Assembly (NCBI RefSeq): GCF_001545075.1
Contig: NZ_FCOB02000001.1
Location: forward strand, 310,001 to 374,000
Source: Caballeronia ptereochthonis
GTDB lineage: Bacteria; Pseudomonadota; Gammaproteobacteria; Burkholderiales; Burkholderiaceae
Length of the DNA stretch: 64,000 bases
Reading direction: 5' to 3'
Made by a program: the position numbers and the translations under genes. Shown here piece after piece: positions 1 to 8,534 of this stretch. The notes beneath the pieces were generated by a model. That model saw nothing but the letters and a program-made list of their open reading frames with translations, made no database searches and was not told the DNA's origin. Position 1 is the first letter of the stretch; the number at the start of each line of letters is the position of its first letter.

Positions 1-79
1 CTGGTGGTTCCAGTCGCGCACCCGCGGCAGCGACGGCCAGACCGTGCTGCGCGCGGTCATCACGCCGGACCTGCTCTGA
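1..79 (+). CDS. C-terminal end of an unidentified protein (partial)
   Basis: An open frame enters from the left edge and stops at TGA 77-79. The 25 visible residues begin WWFQSRTRGSDG and end AVITPDLL. The codon bias (G/C third positions) fits a real gene and the frame is open from base 2. No motif identifies the family. About 40 bases separate its stop from the putative Pho-box array of the next gene, so the downstream gene probably has its own promoter. Confidence 0.5.
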   Translation, partial: WWFQSRTRGSDGQTVLRAVITPDLL

Positions 80-120
80 GCGCCGGGCAGGCGGCGTAAG
101 CTCGTATTCATCCTGATGTC

Positions 121-176
121 GTTTCATCGAAACGTCATTGCGATGCCATGCGAGCGTCATCGCGCATTACTACATT
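121..176 (+). promoter_or_regulatory. Putative PhoB-binding array (four half-sites) with -10, in front of the olsB-type gene
   Basis: Four 7-mers lie at exact 11-bp steps: GTTTCAT 121-127, ACGTCAT 132-138, ATGCCAT 143-149 and GCGTCAT 154-160. Each matches 5 of 7 positions of the PhoB half-site CTGTCAT, and all end in CAT. Ten bases after the last lies TACATT (171-176), usable as a -10. The Pho box of pstS in this window has the same 10-base gap to its -10. The linkers are GC-rich rather than the usual AT-rich, which weakens the match. Activation by PhoB is inferred. Confidence 0.5.
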
Positions 177-219
177 GGCGAGGACTCAAGCCACAGACAC
201 GTCCTGTCGAGGAACGCCA

Positions 220-1044
220 ATGCAAGATCTGCCGACGCCTTTCCTGCAACTCGGAGCGTCATCGCTCTCGCTCGATTCGCGCCGCCACCTTCCGCGCACT
301 TCGGAAACCGTCACGGGCCGTGAGCGCCTGCAAGTCTCGTGGGCCCGCGACGAAGACGCCCTGCGCGACGCGCAGCGCCTGCGCTATCGCGTGTTCTCCG
401 AAGAGATGGGCGCGCGCCTTTCCGGCCCCGCCGGCCTCGATGTCGATGCCTTCGACGCCTACTGCGATCACCTCCTCGTGCGCGATCTCGACACGCTGCA
501 AGTGGTCGGCACGTATCGCGTGCTGCCGCCGCATCAGGCGGCGCGCATCGGCCGTCTGTACGCCGAGAGCGAGTTCGACGTGTCGCGCCTCACGCACCTT
601 CGCCCGAAGCTCGTCGAGGTGGGCCGCTCGTGCGTGCATCCCGACTATCGCAACGGCGCGGTGATCATGTCGCTGTGGGGCGGACTCGCCGCGTACATGA
701 TGCAGAACGGCTACGAGACGATGCTCGGCTGCGCGAGCGTCGGCATGATCGACGGCGGTCACTACGCCGCGAATCTCTATTGCTCGCTTCCCGCCGATGC
801 GCTCACCGCGCCCGAATACCGTGCCTTCCCGCATACGCCGCTGCCGGTCGAGGAGTTGCGCACGGGCGCCAGTGTGAGCCCGCCGCCGCTCGTGAAGGGC
901 TATCTGCGGCTTGGCGCGAAGATCTGCGGCGCGCCGGCGTGGGATCCCGACTTCAACACGGCCGACTTCCTCACGCTCTTCCGTCTCTCCGAGATCAACG
1001 CGCGCTACGCGCGTCACTTCATCGGCGACGTGCAGGGGCGCTGA
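220..1044 (+). CDS. olsB: OlsB-type GNAT acyltransferase (ornithine lipid synthesis, first step)
   Basis: 274 aa. The fold is that of the hemolysin-like/OlsB branch of GNAT acyltransferases, which transfer a 3-hydroxyacyl group from acyl-ACP to the alpha-amino group of ornithine, making lyso-ornithine lipid. The family core is visible: LRYRVFSEEMG near residue 55, VGTYRVLPP near 95, and VEVGRSCVHPDYRNGAVI near 130-150 (acyl-donor region). I chose the ATG at 220 because GAGGAA (209-214) sits 5 bases upstream. An in-frame ATG at 148 falls inside the putative Pho-box array and lacks a ribosome site. No olsA (second step) is next to it. Substrate is inferred from family; a different acyl acceptor is possible. 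Confidence 0.65.
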   Translation: MQDLPTPFLQLGASSLSLDSRRHLPRTSETVTGRERLQVSWARDEDALRDAQRLRYRVFSEEMGARLSGPAGLDVDAFDAYCDHLLVRDLDTLQVVGTYRVLPPHQAARIGRLYAESEFDVSRLTHLRPKLVEVGRSCVHPDYRNGAVIMSLWGGLAAYMMQNGYETMLGCASVGMIDGGHYAANLYCSLPADALTAPEYRAFPHTPLPVEELRTGASVSPPPLVKGYLRLGAKICGAPAWDPDFNTADFLTLFRLSEINARYARHFIGDVQGR

Positions 1045-1059
1045 GCATCAGGCAGTCAA

Positions 1060-1093
1060 ATGAAAATGGCCCCGTCGCTTCATGCGCGGGGCC
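1060..1093 (-). terminator. Rho-independent terminator of ppx
   Basis: GGCCCCG..CGC (1068-1078) pairs with GCGCGGGGCC (1084-1093) with one bulged base. Read on the minus strand the stem is followed by a T-rich run (complement of 1063-1067), placing it just after the ppx stop. It also faces the end of the olsB-type gene, so it may serve both convergent genes. Confidence 0.6.
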
Positions 1094-1108
1094 TTCGCAC
1101 ATCACGGC

Positions 1109-2620
1109 TCAATCGTCCGTGTACACCACGCGATACGGCCGGCCGATCTTCTCCCATTCCATTGCTTCCTGAATCAGGCTGTAGTCGGTGAGCGGATTGT
1201 TCGTCACCCAGTCGTTCGGCAGGCGCACTTCGAAGCCGCCGCCCGCCGCCCTCACCTCGATGCCCGGCAGACCGACATCGGCGCGACGGCGCGACAGCAA
1301 TGCCGCGAGGCGCAGGCAGAAGAGCAACGTCCAGTCGATGTCGCGCGCCTGCGCGAGCTTGCCGAGCTTGCCCGCGTGTCCCAGCACGAGCGCGGCGAGC
1401 CGCGCCTGATCGGTGCGCGAGAAGCCGGGCATGTCGGCGTTGCTGGCGATATACGCGGAATGCTTGTGATAGGCGCTATGCGCGATCGACAAACCGATCT
1501 CGTGCAGCGACGCCGCCCACGCGAGGAACATGCGGTTCTCTTCACGCACGTCCTCGTCGGGCTCGCCCAGCTGATCGTAGAAGCTGATCGCCAGCTCGCC
1601 GATGCGGTCGGCCTGCGCGGCATCGACGCCATAGCGGCGCTTGAAGCCTTCTACCGTCACCGTGCGCATGTCCTGATGCTGCGAGCGTCCGAGCAGATCG
1701 TAGAGGACGCCCAGACGCAGGGCGGCGTCGGTCGTGTCGGCATATTCGATGCCCAGCTCCTCGAACACCCCGAGCATGATCGACAGGCCGCCCGCCAGCA
1801 CCGGCACGCGGTCCGGCTTGAGCGCGATGAGCTTGAGACGGTTCACGTTTTCCGCCTTGATGAGCGCGCGCTTGAGGCGCTCGAGGCCGCCGCGCGAGAT
1901 GCCGTGCGTCACGCCCTCGTCGTTGAAGCCGTTTGCTTCGATCAGTTCGGCCAGGGCGCGCGCCGTGCCCGACGAGCCGATCGCCTGATCCCAGCCCGTC
2001 TGCTTGTATTCGCTCGAGATGATCTGGATTTCGCGCTTGGCGGCGAGCTCGGCCTGGCGCATCGTGTATTCGTCGACGTTGCCTGCGGGAAAGAACTGGC
2101 GGCTATGGCTCACGCAGCCGATATAAAGGCTCTCCATGTGGATCGGCGTGTAATGCGAGCCGATGATGAACTCCGTCGAACCTCCGCCGATATCGACCAC
2201 GAGCCGCTTGCCGGCGCTCGCCGGCACCGAATGCGCGGCGCCGGCGTAGATGAGGCGCGCTTCCTCGCGCCCGGCGATGACTTCGATCGGAAAACCGAGC
2301 GCCTCTTCCGCCTCGACGAGGAAGTCGTGCGCGTTCTTGGCGACGCGCAGCGTGTTGGTGGCGACGGCCCGCACCTGGTCGGGATGAAAATCGCGCAGGC
2401 GTTCGCCGAAGCGCTTCAGTGCGTCCCAGCCGCGCACCTGCGATGCGCGGTCGAGCATTTTGTCTTTCGAAAGGCCTCCGCCGAGCCTGACGGGTTCGCG
2501 CAAGGCATCGACCTGATAGATCTGGCTGCCCGCGGGCGTTTCCTCGACCCGGCCCACGATCAGGCGGAAACTGTTCGATCCGAGGTCGACCGCGGCAAGT
2601 AGATGGGGATGTGTGACCAT
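1109..2620 (-). CDS. ppx: Exopolyphosphatase (Ppx/GppA family)
   Basis: 503 aa. Releases orthophosphate from the ends of polyphosphate chains; GppA-type hydrolysis of pppGpp is possible. The ASKHA phosphatase fold shows in AAVDLGSNSFRLIVG (residues 9-23, phosphate 1 loop), VATNTLRVAKN (about 92-102), the catalytic-Glu region VIAGREEARLIYAG (about 116-129) and VVDIGGGSTEFIIG (about 142-155, phosphate 2 loop). The remaining C-terminal part carries an HD-like helical domain (ASLHEIGLSIAHSAYHKH). Divergent from ppk1 with a shared 239-bp control region, the usual arrangement in Burkholderiales. Confidence 0.93.
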   Translation of the reverse strand: MVTHPHLLAAVDLGSNSFRLIVGRVEETPAGSQIYQVDALREPVRLGGGLSKDKMLDRASQVRGWDALKRFGERLRDFHPDQVRAVATNTLRVAKNAHDFLVEAEEALGFPIEVIAGREEARLIYAGAAHSVPASAGKRLVVDIGGGSTEFIIGSHYTPIHMESLYIGCVSHSRQFFPAGNVDEYTMRQAELAAKREIQIISSEYKQTGWDQAIGSSGTARALAELIEANGFNDEGVTHGISRGGLERLKRALIKAENVNRLKLIALKPDRVPVLAGGLSIMLGVFEELGIEYADTTDAALRLGVLYDLLGRSQHQDMRTVTVEGFKRRYGVDAAQADRIGELAISFYDQLGEPDEDVREENRMFLAWAASLHEIGLSIAHSAYHKHSAYIASNADMPGFSRTDQARLAALVLGHAGKLGKLAQARDIDWTLLFCLRLAALLSRRRADVGLPGIEVRAAGGGFEVRLPNDWVTNNPLTDYSLIQEAMEWEKIGRPYRVVYTDD

Positions 2621-2778
2621 CGGATATCCAGAAATCGTGAAGTGGAGAAAGCACTGTCACAGCGGCGCTGTTGCAGCGCACGAATTCTATTCTATGCCCC
2701 CGCGGCGCGCGCCCGTTCGGTACCGCGCCCGCGCTAGCGACGCTATTCGCATTGTGAGTAGAATTTGTGACAATCGTT

Positions 2779-2807
2779 CTGTCATAAAAAACACATCATA
2801 CTGTGAG
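2779..2807 (+). promoter_or_regulatory. Candidate Pho box upstream of ppk1
   Basis: A perfect half-site CTGTCAT (2779-2785) is followed at 11-bp steps by AACACAT (2790-2796, 3/7) and CTGTGAG (2801-2807, 5/7), with AT-rich linkers. The first half-site and linker match the Pho-box consensus well and the later ones poorly. I see no good -10 at the expected distance. The ppx/ppk1 intergenic region is a sensible place for PhoB control, but this is a weak call. Confidence 0.35.
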
Positions 2808-2859
2808 AGCATCCGAGCGTTCCCTTGCCCATCTGATAGAGACACCCTCCCTACCGCCG

Positions 2860-4923
2860 ATGTCCATCCGCTATCCGTTATTCAACCGCGAACTGGGCAT
2901 ACTGGGTTTCAATGAGCGCGTCCTGGCGCAAGCCGCCGACACGACGGTTCCCCTGTTGGAACGCCTGCGTTTCATCTGCATCACCAGCAGCAATCTCGAC
3001 GAATTTTTCGAAGTCCGTATGGCGGGTCTGCAAGAGCAGATGCGCGACAACCCCGGCTCGCTCTCGCCGGACGGCATGTCCCTGCAGCACGTCTACGATC
3101 TCGTTTCCGAGCGCGCCCAGCGCCTCGTGCGCCAGCAATACACAATGCTGCACGACATCGTGCTGCCCGCGCTCGAAATGGAAGGCATCTACTTTCACGG
3201 TGCGGAAGACTGGACCGAGCAGCAGACCGCATGGGCGCGCGAGTACTTTCGCAGCGAGCTTCTGCCGGTGCTCACGCCGATCGGGCTCGATCCCGCGCAT
3301 CCGTTTCCGCGCGTATTGAACAAGAGCCTGAACTTCGTGGTCGAGCTGGAGGGCACCGATGCCTTCGGCCGTCAGGCGATGATGGGCATCGTGCAGGCGC
3401 CGCGCGCGCTGCCGCGACTCGTGCGCATGCCCGAGTCGCTGTCTGGCTATCCGCACGGCTTCGTGCTGCTGAGCTCGTTCATGCAGCACTTCGTGAACGA
3501 TCTGTTTCCGCATCTCGTCGTGCGCAGCTGCAATCAGTTTCGCATCACGCGCAACAGCGAGCTCTTCGTCGACGAGGACGAAATCACCAATCTGCGCGTC
3601 GCGCTGCAGGGCGAATTGCCGGCGCGGCATCTCGGCAATGCGGTGCGTCTCGAAGTGTCGGCGGAGACGCCGCCCCATCTCGTGCAGCGCCTGCTCGACG
3701 AAAGCCAGTTGAGCGAGCGCGATCTGTATCGCGTGAACGGCCCGGTGAATCTCGTGCGACTCATGCAGTTGCCCGAGATGGTCGACCGGCCGGACCTCAA
3801 GTTCGTGCCGCACATTCCGTCGGTGCCGAAGGCGATCGCCAATGCGTCGAACCTGTTCGATGCGATCGATCAGGGCGACGTCCTGCTGCATCATCCGTAC
3901 GAGAGTTTTCAGCCGGTGCTGGAGCTATTGCTTCAGGCGGCCAAGGATCCGCAGGTCGTCGCGATCAAGCAGACCATTTATCGCACCGGCACCGATTCGC
4001 CGCTGATGGACGCGCTCATGCAGGCCGCGCGCAACGGCAAGGAAGTGACGGTCGTGGTGGAGCTGCTCGCGCGCTTCGACGAGGAAACGAACATCAACTG
4101 GGCGTCGCAGCTCGAAGCCGTGGGCGCGCACGTGGTGTATGGCGTGGTCGGCCACAAGTGCCACGCGAAGATGATGCTGATCGTGCGGCGCGTGTCGCAG
4201 GGCGGCAAGCTGGTGCTGAAGCGTTATGCGCATCTGGGCACGGGCAACTACCATCCGCGCACGGCGCGTCTCTACACCGACTTCGGCCTGATGACGTCCG
4301 ATCAGGAAATGTGCGAGGACGTGCATCACGTGTTCCAGCAGCTGACGGGCATCGGCGGGGAGATTCCGCTGCATCAGCTCTGGCAATCGCCGTTCACGCT
4401 GCACGCGAAGCTCATCGATGCGATCCGTGCGGAAGCCGAGCACGCGCGCGCGGGCCGGCGTGCGCGCATCGTCGCGAAGATGAATGCGTTGCTCGAGCCC
4501 ACGGTGATCGCCGCGCTTTATGAGGCGTCGCATGCGGGCGTGAAGATCGATCTGATCGTGCGGGGCGTGTGTTCGCTCAAGCCCGGCGTGGAGGATTTGT
4601 CGGAGAACATCACGGTTCGGTCGATCGTCGGGCGCTTTCTCGAGCATCATCGGATCTTTTATTTCTATGCGAATGGCAGGGAAGATGTGTTTCTGTCCAG
4701 TGCGGACTGGATGGACCGCAATTTCTTCCGGCGCGTGGAAGTCGCCTTTCCGATTCGGGATCGGCGGTTGAAGCGGCGCGTGATTGCTGAAGGATTGTCC
4801 GTTTGCCTCGGCGACAATCAGTCGGCGTGGGTCATGCAGAGTGATGGGCATTATCGGAAGCGGCGGCCTGGTAAGGCTATTCGCAATGCGCAGTTGGGGT
4901 TGCTTGCCAAGTTCTGTTCTTGA
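2860..4923 (+). CDS. ppk1: Polyphosphate kinase 1
   Basis: 687 aa, the usual length for PPK1. Reversibly polymerises the gamma-phosphate of ATP into polyphosphate through a phosphohistidine. Domains in order: N-terminal helical bundle (starts YPLFNRELGILGFNERVL), head domain, and two PLD-like catalytic domains. The catalytic region shows VVYGVVGHKCHAKMMLIVRR and RYAHLGTGNYHPRTARLYTD; the second domain has FYFYANGREDVFLSSADWM. The ATG at 2860 is chosen because homologues begin close to the YPLFNREL motif; the frame is open to an earlier ATG at 2803 with no better ribosome site. Divergent from ppx; ends ten bases before the large inverted repeat. Confidence 0.95.
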   Translation: MSIRYPLFNRELGILGFNERVLAQAADTTVPLLERLRFICITSSNLDEFFEVRMAGLQEQMRDNPGSLSPDGMSLQHVYDLVSERAQRLVRQQYTMLHDIVLPALEMEGIYFHGAEDWTEQQTAWAREYFRSELLPVLTPIGLDPAHPFPRVLNKSLNFVVELEGTDAFGRQAMMGIVQAPRALPRLVRMPESLSGYPHGFVLLSSFMQHFVNDLFPHLVVRSCNQFRITRNSELFVDEDEITNLRVALQGELPARHLGNAVRLEVSAETPPHLVQRLLDESQLSERDLYRVNGPVNLVRLMQLPEMVDRPDLKFVPHIPSVPKAIANASNLFDAIDQGDVLLHHPYESFQPVLELLLQAAKDPQVVAIKQTIYRTGTDSPLMDALMQAARNGKEVTVVVELLARFDEETNINWASQLEAVGAHVVYGVVGHKCHAKMMLIVRRVSQGGKLVLKRYAHLGTGNYHPRTARLYTDFGLMTSDQEMCEDVHHVFQQLTGIGGEIPLHQLWQSPFTLHAKLIDAIRAEAEHARAGRRARIVAKMNALLEPTVIAALYEASHAGVKIDLIVRGVCSLKPGVEDLSENITVRSIVGRFLEHHRIFYFYANGREDVFLSSADWMDRNFFRRVEVAFPIRDRRLKRRVIAEGLSVCLGDNQSAWVMQSDGHYRKRRPGKAIRNAQLGLLAKFCS

Positions 4924-4931
4924 TGGTTTTT

Positions 4932-5634
4932 TTTGGCTTGCGCTTGGGCTTTCGCTTTCGCTTTCGCTTTCGTGGAATCCTGAATTCTTAGTGGTCTATT
5001 AGCACTGCCCCTGTGCGGGGCGGCAGTCACTTTCTTTGCTGCTGCAAAGAAAGTAACCAAAGAAAGCAGCTTTGGCCCGGAGTGCTTGAGACGGGCGCGT
5101 CGTCATGGTTCGGCGTGGCCCAGCCCCTAAGTGTCGCCCTCAAAGGACTCACGCGCCGTGGCTCGCGCACGGTCTGCCCCATCGTATTGCATGACTGACT
5201 GGTTCAGCACCAGCAAGCTCCAGCCCGCTGCGCGGCCGATGGGTCCATCGGGTGTGCGCGTGCTTCTTGGCTAACGCCTCCATCTCACCGCATTCGCTAA
5301 AGGTTGGTTTCCCTTGCCTACCCTACGGCAGCGCGTAGCGCTGTGCCGGAACGCTTTGGGGCTGAACCAGCACCCTTGGATGACTAGCTCGTCAGATCGT
5401 GTGCGAGCCAAGCCGGGTCAGTCCTATGAGGGCGACACTTAGGGGCTGGGCCACTCCGAACCATGACGACGAGTCTGCCTGGGCCCAAAGCTGCTTTCTT
5501 TGGTTGCTTTCTTTGCAGCAGCAAAGAAAGTGACTGCCGCCCCGCACAGGGGCAACGCTAATAGACCACTAAGAACTCAGGATTCCACGAAAGAACAAGC
5601 AAAGCGAAAGAGAAAGAAAAAGAGAAAGCCAAGA
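4932..5634. repeat. Large intergenic inverted-repeat element between ppk1 and phoR
   Basis: Two arms of about 200-240 bases face each other around a unique centre of roughly 220 bases (about 5176-5393). The left arm (core 4967-5175) is the near-perfect reverse complement of the right arm (core 5394-5595). Shared landmarks are TTAGTGGTCTATTAGC, GCCCCTGTGCGGGGCGGCAG, CAGCCCCTAAGTGTCGCCCT and GTCGTCATGGTTCGG. Arms differ by scattered substitutions and one short indel (left near 5080-5100). Inside each arm is a smaller palindrome built on CTTTCTTTGC/GCAAAGAAAG (left copy 5031-5056). Outer edges run into TTTCGC-type hexamer repeats (4949-4972) and a matching AG-rich run (5594-5630). No transposase or credible protein is encoded. 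It fills almost the whole gap between two convergent genes. Confidence 0.85.
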
Positions 5635-5660
5635 CGCACGGCAACCGAAGCAAAACCCCT

Positions 5661-6974
5661 CTATGCTGCCAACGACTTCCTCATCGCCGTCCGCGCAGCG
5701 GGAAACCGCACGATGAACGTACTCCCCCGCCCCACTTCACTCTTCACGTCGAGTTCCGCATTGTGCCGTTGCAACACATGCTTGACGATGGCAAGACCCA
5801 GACCGGTGCCACCGGTATCCCGCGAACGGCTGCGATCCACGCGATAGAAACGCTCGGTCAGCCGAGGAATATGCTCGGCCGGAATGCCGAGCCCGCTGTC
5901 GCGCACCGTGAACACCGCGCGATCCTTCACGCGCTGCCACGACACATCGATCGCACCGCCGTCCGGCGTATAACGCACCGCGTTCGTGACGAGATTCCCG
6001 AGCGCGCTCATCACTTCCGTCTCCGCACCCGCGATGGTCAGCGCATCGTCGCTGTGAAACGCAATGCGATGCCGCCCGCTCGACAAGTTGTTCGCATCGT
6101 CCTCCAGATGGCGCATCACCGCACGCATGTCGAGCAACTCGTCGCCTGGCGGACGCATGTCGCCTTCCAGATTGGCAAGCACCAGCAGATCGCGCACGAT
6201 GTTCTGCATCCGCGACGCCTGCTGCTCCATCATGTCCAGATATCGCATGCGGTCGGCTTCGTCGAGCGGCAGCTCGCGCATCGTTTCGAGAAATCCGGAA
6301 AGCACCGTGAGCGGCGTCTTCAGTTCGTGCGAGACGTTGGCGACGAAGTCGCGCCGCATCGAATCCGTGCGCTCGAGTTCGGTAATGTCCTGCGTGAGGA
6401 TGAGCTTGCGGTTGTCGCCATACGGAAACACCTGCACCGAGACCGTGTATTTGCGGTGCACGCCCATGCCGCGCATCACGAGCATCTCTTCGTAATAGTG
6501 CGAGTTCAGATAACGGATGAAATCCGGCTGACGCACGAGATGCGTGATGTGCTGGCGCAGATCACGCTTCGCATCGAGACCGAAATGCTCCTCGGCAATC
6601 GCGTTGCACCACTCGATCTGATCGTGATCGTCGAGCATCGCGACGCCATTGGGCGATGCCTGGATGGCCTGAATGAAACGCGCATGCTGCTGCTCGACCT
6701 GGCGCACTTGCGCATGCCAGCGCTTCGCGAGCTTGTGCAGGCGGTAATAGATTTCACCCCAGACGCCGAGCGCGCTCGGCACCTCGCCGTAGACCGGCGC
6801 CTCGAGCAGACGCCACAGCCGCTGCATGTGATACGTGACAAAGAAGCCCTGCACGACGAGCATGAGCACCGCGAAGGCGAGCGCGACGCGCACCCCGGCG
6901 AATGCGCCGATCGCGACGCAGAGCGCGGCGAGCAGCGCGAGGGACACGATGGCACGCGTCCAGATGATGTTCAT
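5661..6974 (-). CDS. phoR: Phosphate-regulon sensor histidine kinase PhoR
   Basis: 437 aa. Inner-membrane kinase that phosphorylates PhoB when phosphate is scarce, under control of Pst/PhoU. Two N-terminal membrane segments (about 8-27 and 30-48) are followed by a linker, a PAS domain (about 100-210, FIQAIQASPNGVAMLDD), the dimerisation/phospho-acceptor helix with the H-box NVSHELKTPLTVLSGF (about 222-237), an N-box LVTNAVRYTPDGG, a G1 box DSGLGIPAEHIP and a G2 box GGTGLGLAIVKHVLQRH. No large periplasmic loop, as is typical of PhoR. Last gene of the pst-pho series; its stop lies about 26 bases from the inverted-repeat element. Confidence 0.95.
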   Translation of the reverse strand: MNIIWTRAIVSLALLAALCVAIGAFAGVRVALAFAVLMLVVQGFFVTYHMQRLWRLLEAPVYGEVPSALGVWGEIYYRLHKLAKRWHAQVRQVEQQHARFIQAIQASPNGVAMLDDHDQIEWCNAIAEEHFGLDAKRDLRQHITHLVRQPDFIRYLNSHYYEEMLVMRGMGVHRKYTVSVQVFPYGDNRKLILTQDITELERTDSMRRDFVANVSHELKTPLTVLSGFLETMRELPLDEADRMRYLDMMEQQASRMQNIVRDLLVLANLEGDMRPPGDELLDMRAVMRHLEDDANNLSSGRHRIAFHSDDALTIAGAETEVMSALGNLVTNAVRYTPDGGAIDVSWQRVKDRAVFTVRDSGLGIPAEHIPRLTERFYRVDRSRSRDTGGTGLGLAIVKHVLQRHNAELDVKSEVGRGSTFIVRFPAARTAMRKSLAA

Positions 6975-7037
6975 GTTGTCGGTGAATCTGAGTGACGTTG
7001 ATACGGCAGTGTCGAACGAAGTTCGTCAGGCCCGGGC

Positions 7038-7739
7038 TCAGGCACTCTTCGCAAGCCGGTACCCGCTGCCGCGCACCGTCTCGATCATAGCATCGCAGCC
7101 CGCGGGCTTGAGGGCGGCACGCAGACGCTTGATATGCACGTCGACCGTGCGTTCCTCGACGAACACGTGATCGCCCCACACCTGATCCAGCAATTGCGTG
7201 CGGCTGTGCACACGCTCCGGATGCGTCATGAAGAAATGCAGCAGCCGGAATTCAGTCGGGCCGAGATCGAGCTTGATGTCGTTGCCCGAGTGATTCGCCG
7301 CGACACGATGCGTCGCCGGATCGAGGCGCAGGCCGTTGATCGCGACCACGTCTTCCGTCAGCTGCGGCGCGCGCCGGCGCAGGACCGCCTTGATGCGCGC
7401 CATCAGCTCCTTCGGCGAGAAGGGCTTGGTGACGTAGTCGTCCGCGCCGATCTCGAGACCGAGCACCTTGTCCTGCTCGTCGCCGCGAGCCGTGAGCATG
7501 ATGATCGGAATGTGCTTGGTGCGCTCGTTGTTGCGCAGCTCGCGCGCGAACGCGATACCCGACTTGCCCGGCAGCATCCAGTCGAGCAGCACGAGATCGG
7601 GCAGCACGTCGCTGATCAGGTTTTGCGCCTGTTCCGCGTTATACGCACGAATGGGGCAATGTCCCGCATGTTGGAGATTCACCGAGATCAGTTCGGAGAT
7701 CGCGGGTTCGTCTTCGACGACGAGGATACTGCTGGGCAT
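7038..7739 (-). CDS. phoB: Phosphate-regulon response regulator PhoB
   Basis: 233 aa OmpR/PhoB-type regulator that binds Pho boxes. The receiver domain has the acidic pair in ILVVEDEPAIS, the phospho-acceptor Asp in LVLLDWMLPGKSG, the Thr/Lys switch (MLTARGD, YVTKPFSP), then a winged helix with the recognition segment RTVDVHIKRLRAALKP. The ATG at 7739 is preferred over an in-frame GTG at 7745 because AAGAGG lies 5 bases before it. Sits between phoU and phoR, consistent with co-transcription from the pstS promoter plus possible internal starts. Confidence 0.95.
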   Translation of the reverse strand: MPSSILVVEDEPAISELISVNLQHAGHCPIRAYNAEQAQNLISDVLPDLVLLDWMLPGKSGIAFARELRNNERTKHIPIIMLTARGDEQDKVLGLEIGADDYVTKPFSPKELMARIKAVLRRRAPQLTEDVVAINGLRLDPATHRVAANHSGNDIKLDLGPTEFRLLHFFMTHPERVHSRTQLLDQVWGDHVFVEERTVDVHIKRLRAALKPAGCDAMIETVRGSGYRLAKSA

Positions 7740-7790
7740 CGGCACCTCTTGACCTTTTGCTTTGAGTGAAACGTTTTGCGCGAGCAGTAA

Positions 7791-8495
7791 TCAGTTCAGC
7801 GCCTCGCGCTCGAGCTGGTCGCGCGAGACATGCCGCACGTCCGTGCCCTTGACGATATAGATGATGAACTCGGCGATGTTCTTCGCGTGATCGCCGATGC
7901 GCTCCACCGCCTTCGCGATGAACAGATAGTCGAGGCCCGCCGAGATCGTGCGCGGATCTTCCATCATGTACGTCACGAGCTTGCGCACGAAGGCGCGGAA
8001 TTCGTCGTCGATCGCCTTGTCGTCGCGCACGATCTGCGCGGCGGCCACCGTGTCGAGACGCGCGAACGCGTCGAGCGCGCGGCGCAGGATCGACACCGCC
8101 ATCTCGCCCGACAGCTTGATTTCGGCGATATTCACGTTGCGGCCCGCGCCGTCTTCGTTGATGCGCTTCACGCGCTTGGCGATCTTCTCGGCCTCGTCGC
8201 CGGCGCGCTCGAGGTTCGTGATGGTCTTCGAGATCGCCATGAGCAGGCGCAGGTCGCGCGCGGCCGGCTGACGGCGCGCGATGATGTTGCTGCACTCCTC
8301 GTCGATCTCGACTTCCATCGTGTTCAGGCGCACTTCGGCCGCGATCACCTGATCCGCGATGCCGATGTCGAACTCGTTCAGCGCCTGCATCGCCGCAATG
8401 ATCTGCGATTCGACGAGACCGCCCATTTCCAGCACTTTCGACGACACCGCATTGAGGTCTGCGTCGAACTGGCTCGAAAGATGTTTATCGGACAT
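7791..8495 (-). CDS. phoU: Phosphate transport system regulator PhoU
   Basis: 234 aa, two PhoU three-helix bundle domains (repeats around residues 15-105 and 115-210). PhoU links the Pst transporter to PhoR and silences the regulon when phosphate is plentiful; it binds metal clusters through the (E/D)xxxD patterns, seen here in GDEAEKIAKRV and VERIGDHAKNIAEF. AAGGAG is found 5 bases before the ATG. Located directly between pstB and phoB, on the same strand. Confidence 0.95.
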   Translation of the reverse strand: MSDKHLSSQFDADLNAVSSKVLEMGGLVESQIIAAMQALNEFDIGIADQVIAAEVRLNTMEVEIDEECSNIIARRQPAARDLRLLMAISKTITNLERAGDEAEKIAKRVKRINEDGAGRNVNIAEIKLSGEMAVSILRRALDAFARLDTVAAAQIVRDDKAIDDEFRAFVRKLVTYMMEDPRTISAGLDYLFIAKAVERIGDHAKNIAEFIIYIVKGTDVRHVSRDQLEREALN

Positions 8496-8534
8496 ATATG
8501 CTCCTTAAGCCTTTCTGTTTCACCTGGCTGAAGA

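Noticed and set aside
148..219. Upstream ATG for the OlsB-type gene
   Set aside because: No ribosome site, non-conserved residues, and it lies within the putative promoter array; ATG 220 has GAGGAA.
4949..4972. TTTCGC repeats as a possible CRISPR or phase-variation tract
   Set aside because: Only about four hexamers, intergenic, with no spacers; not a CRISPR array. No other CRISPR-like array was seen in the window.
5013..5847. Open frames inside the inverted-repeat element (5013-5198 plus, 5500-5847 plus)
   Set aside because: They read through repeat arms, are short, have no ribosome sites or family resemblance, and one runs antisense into phoR.
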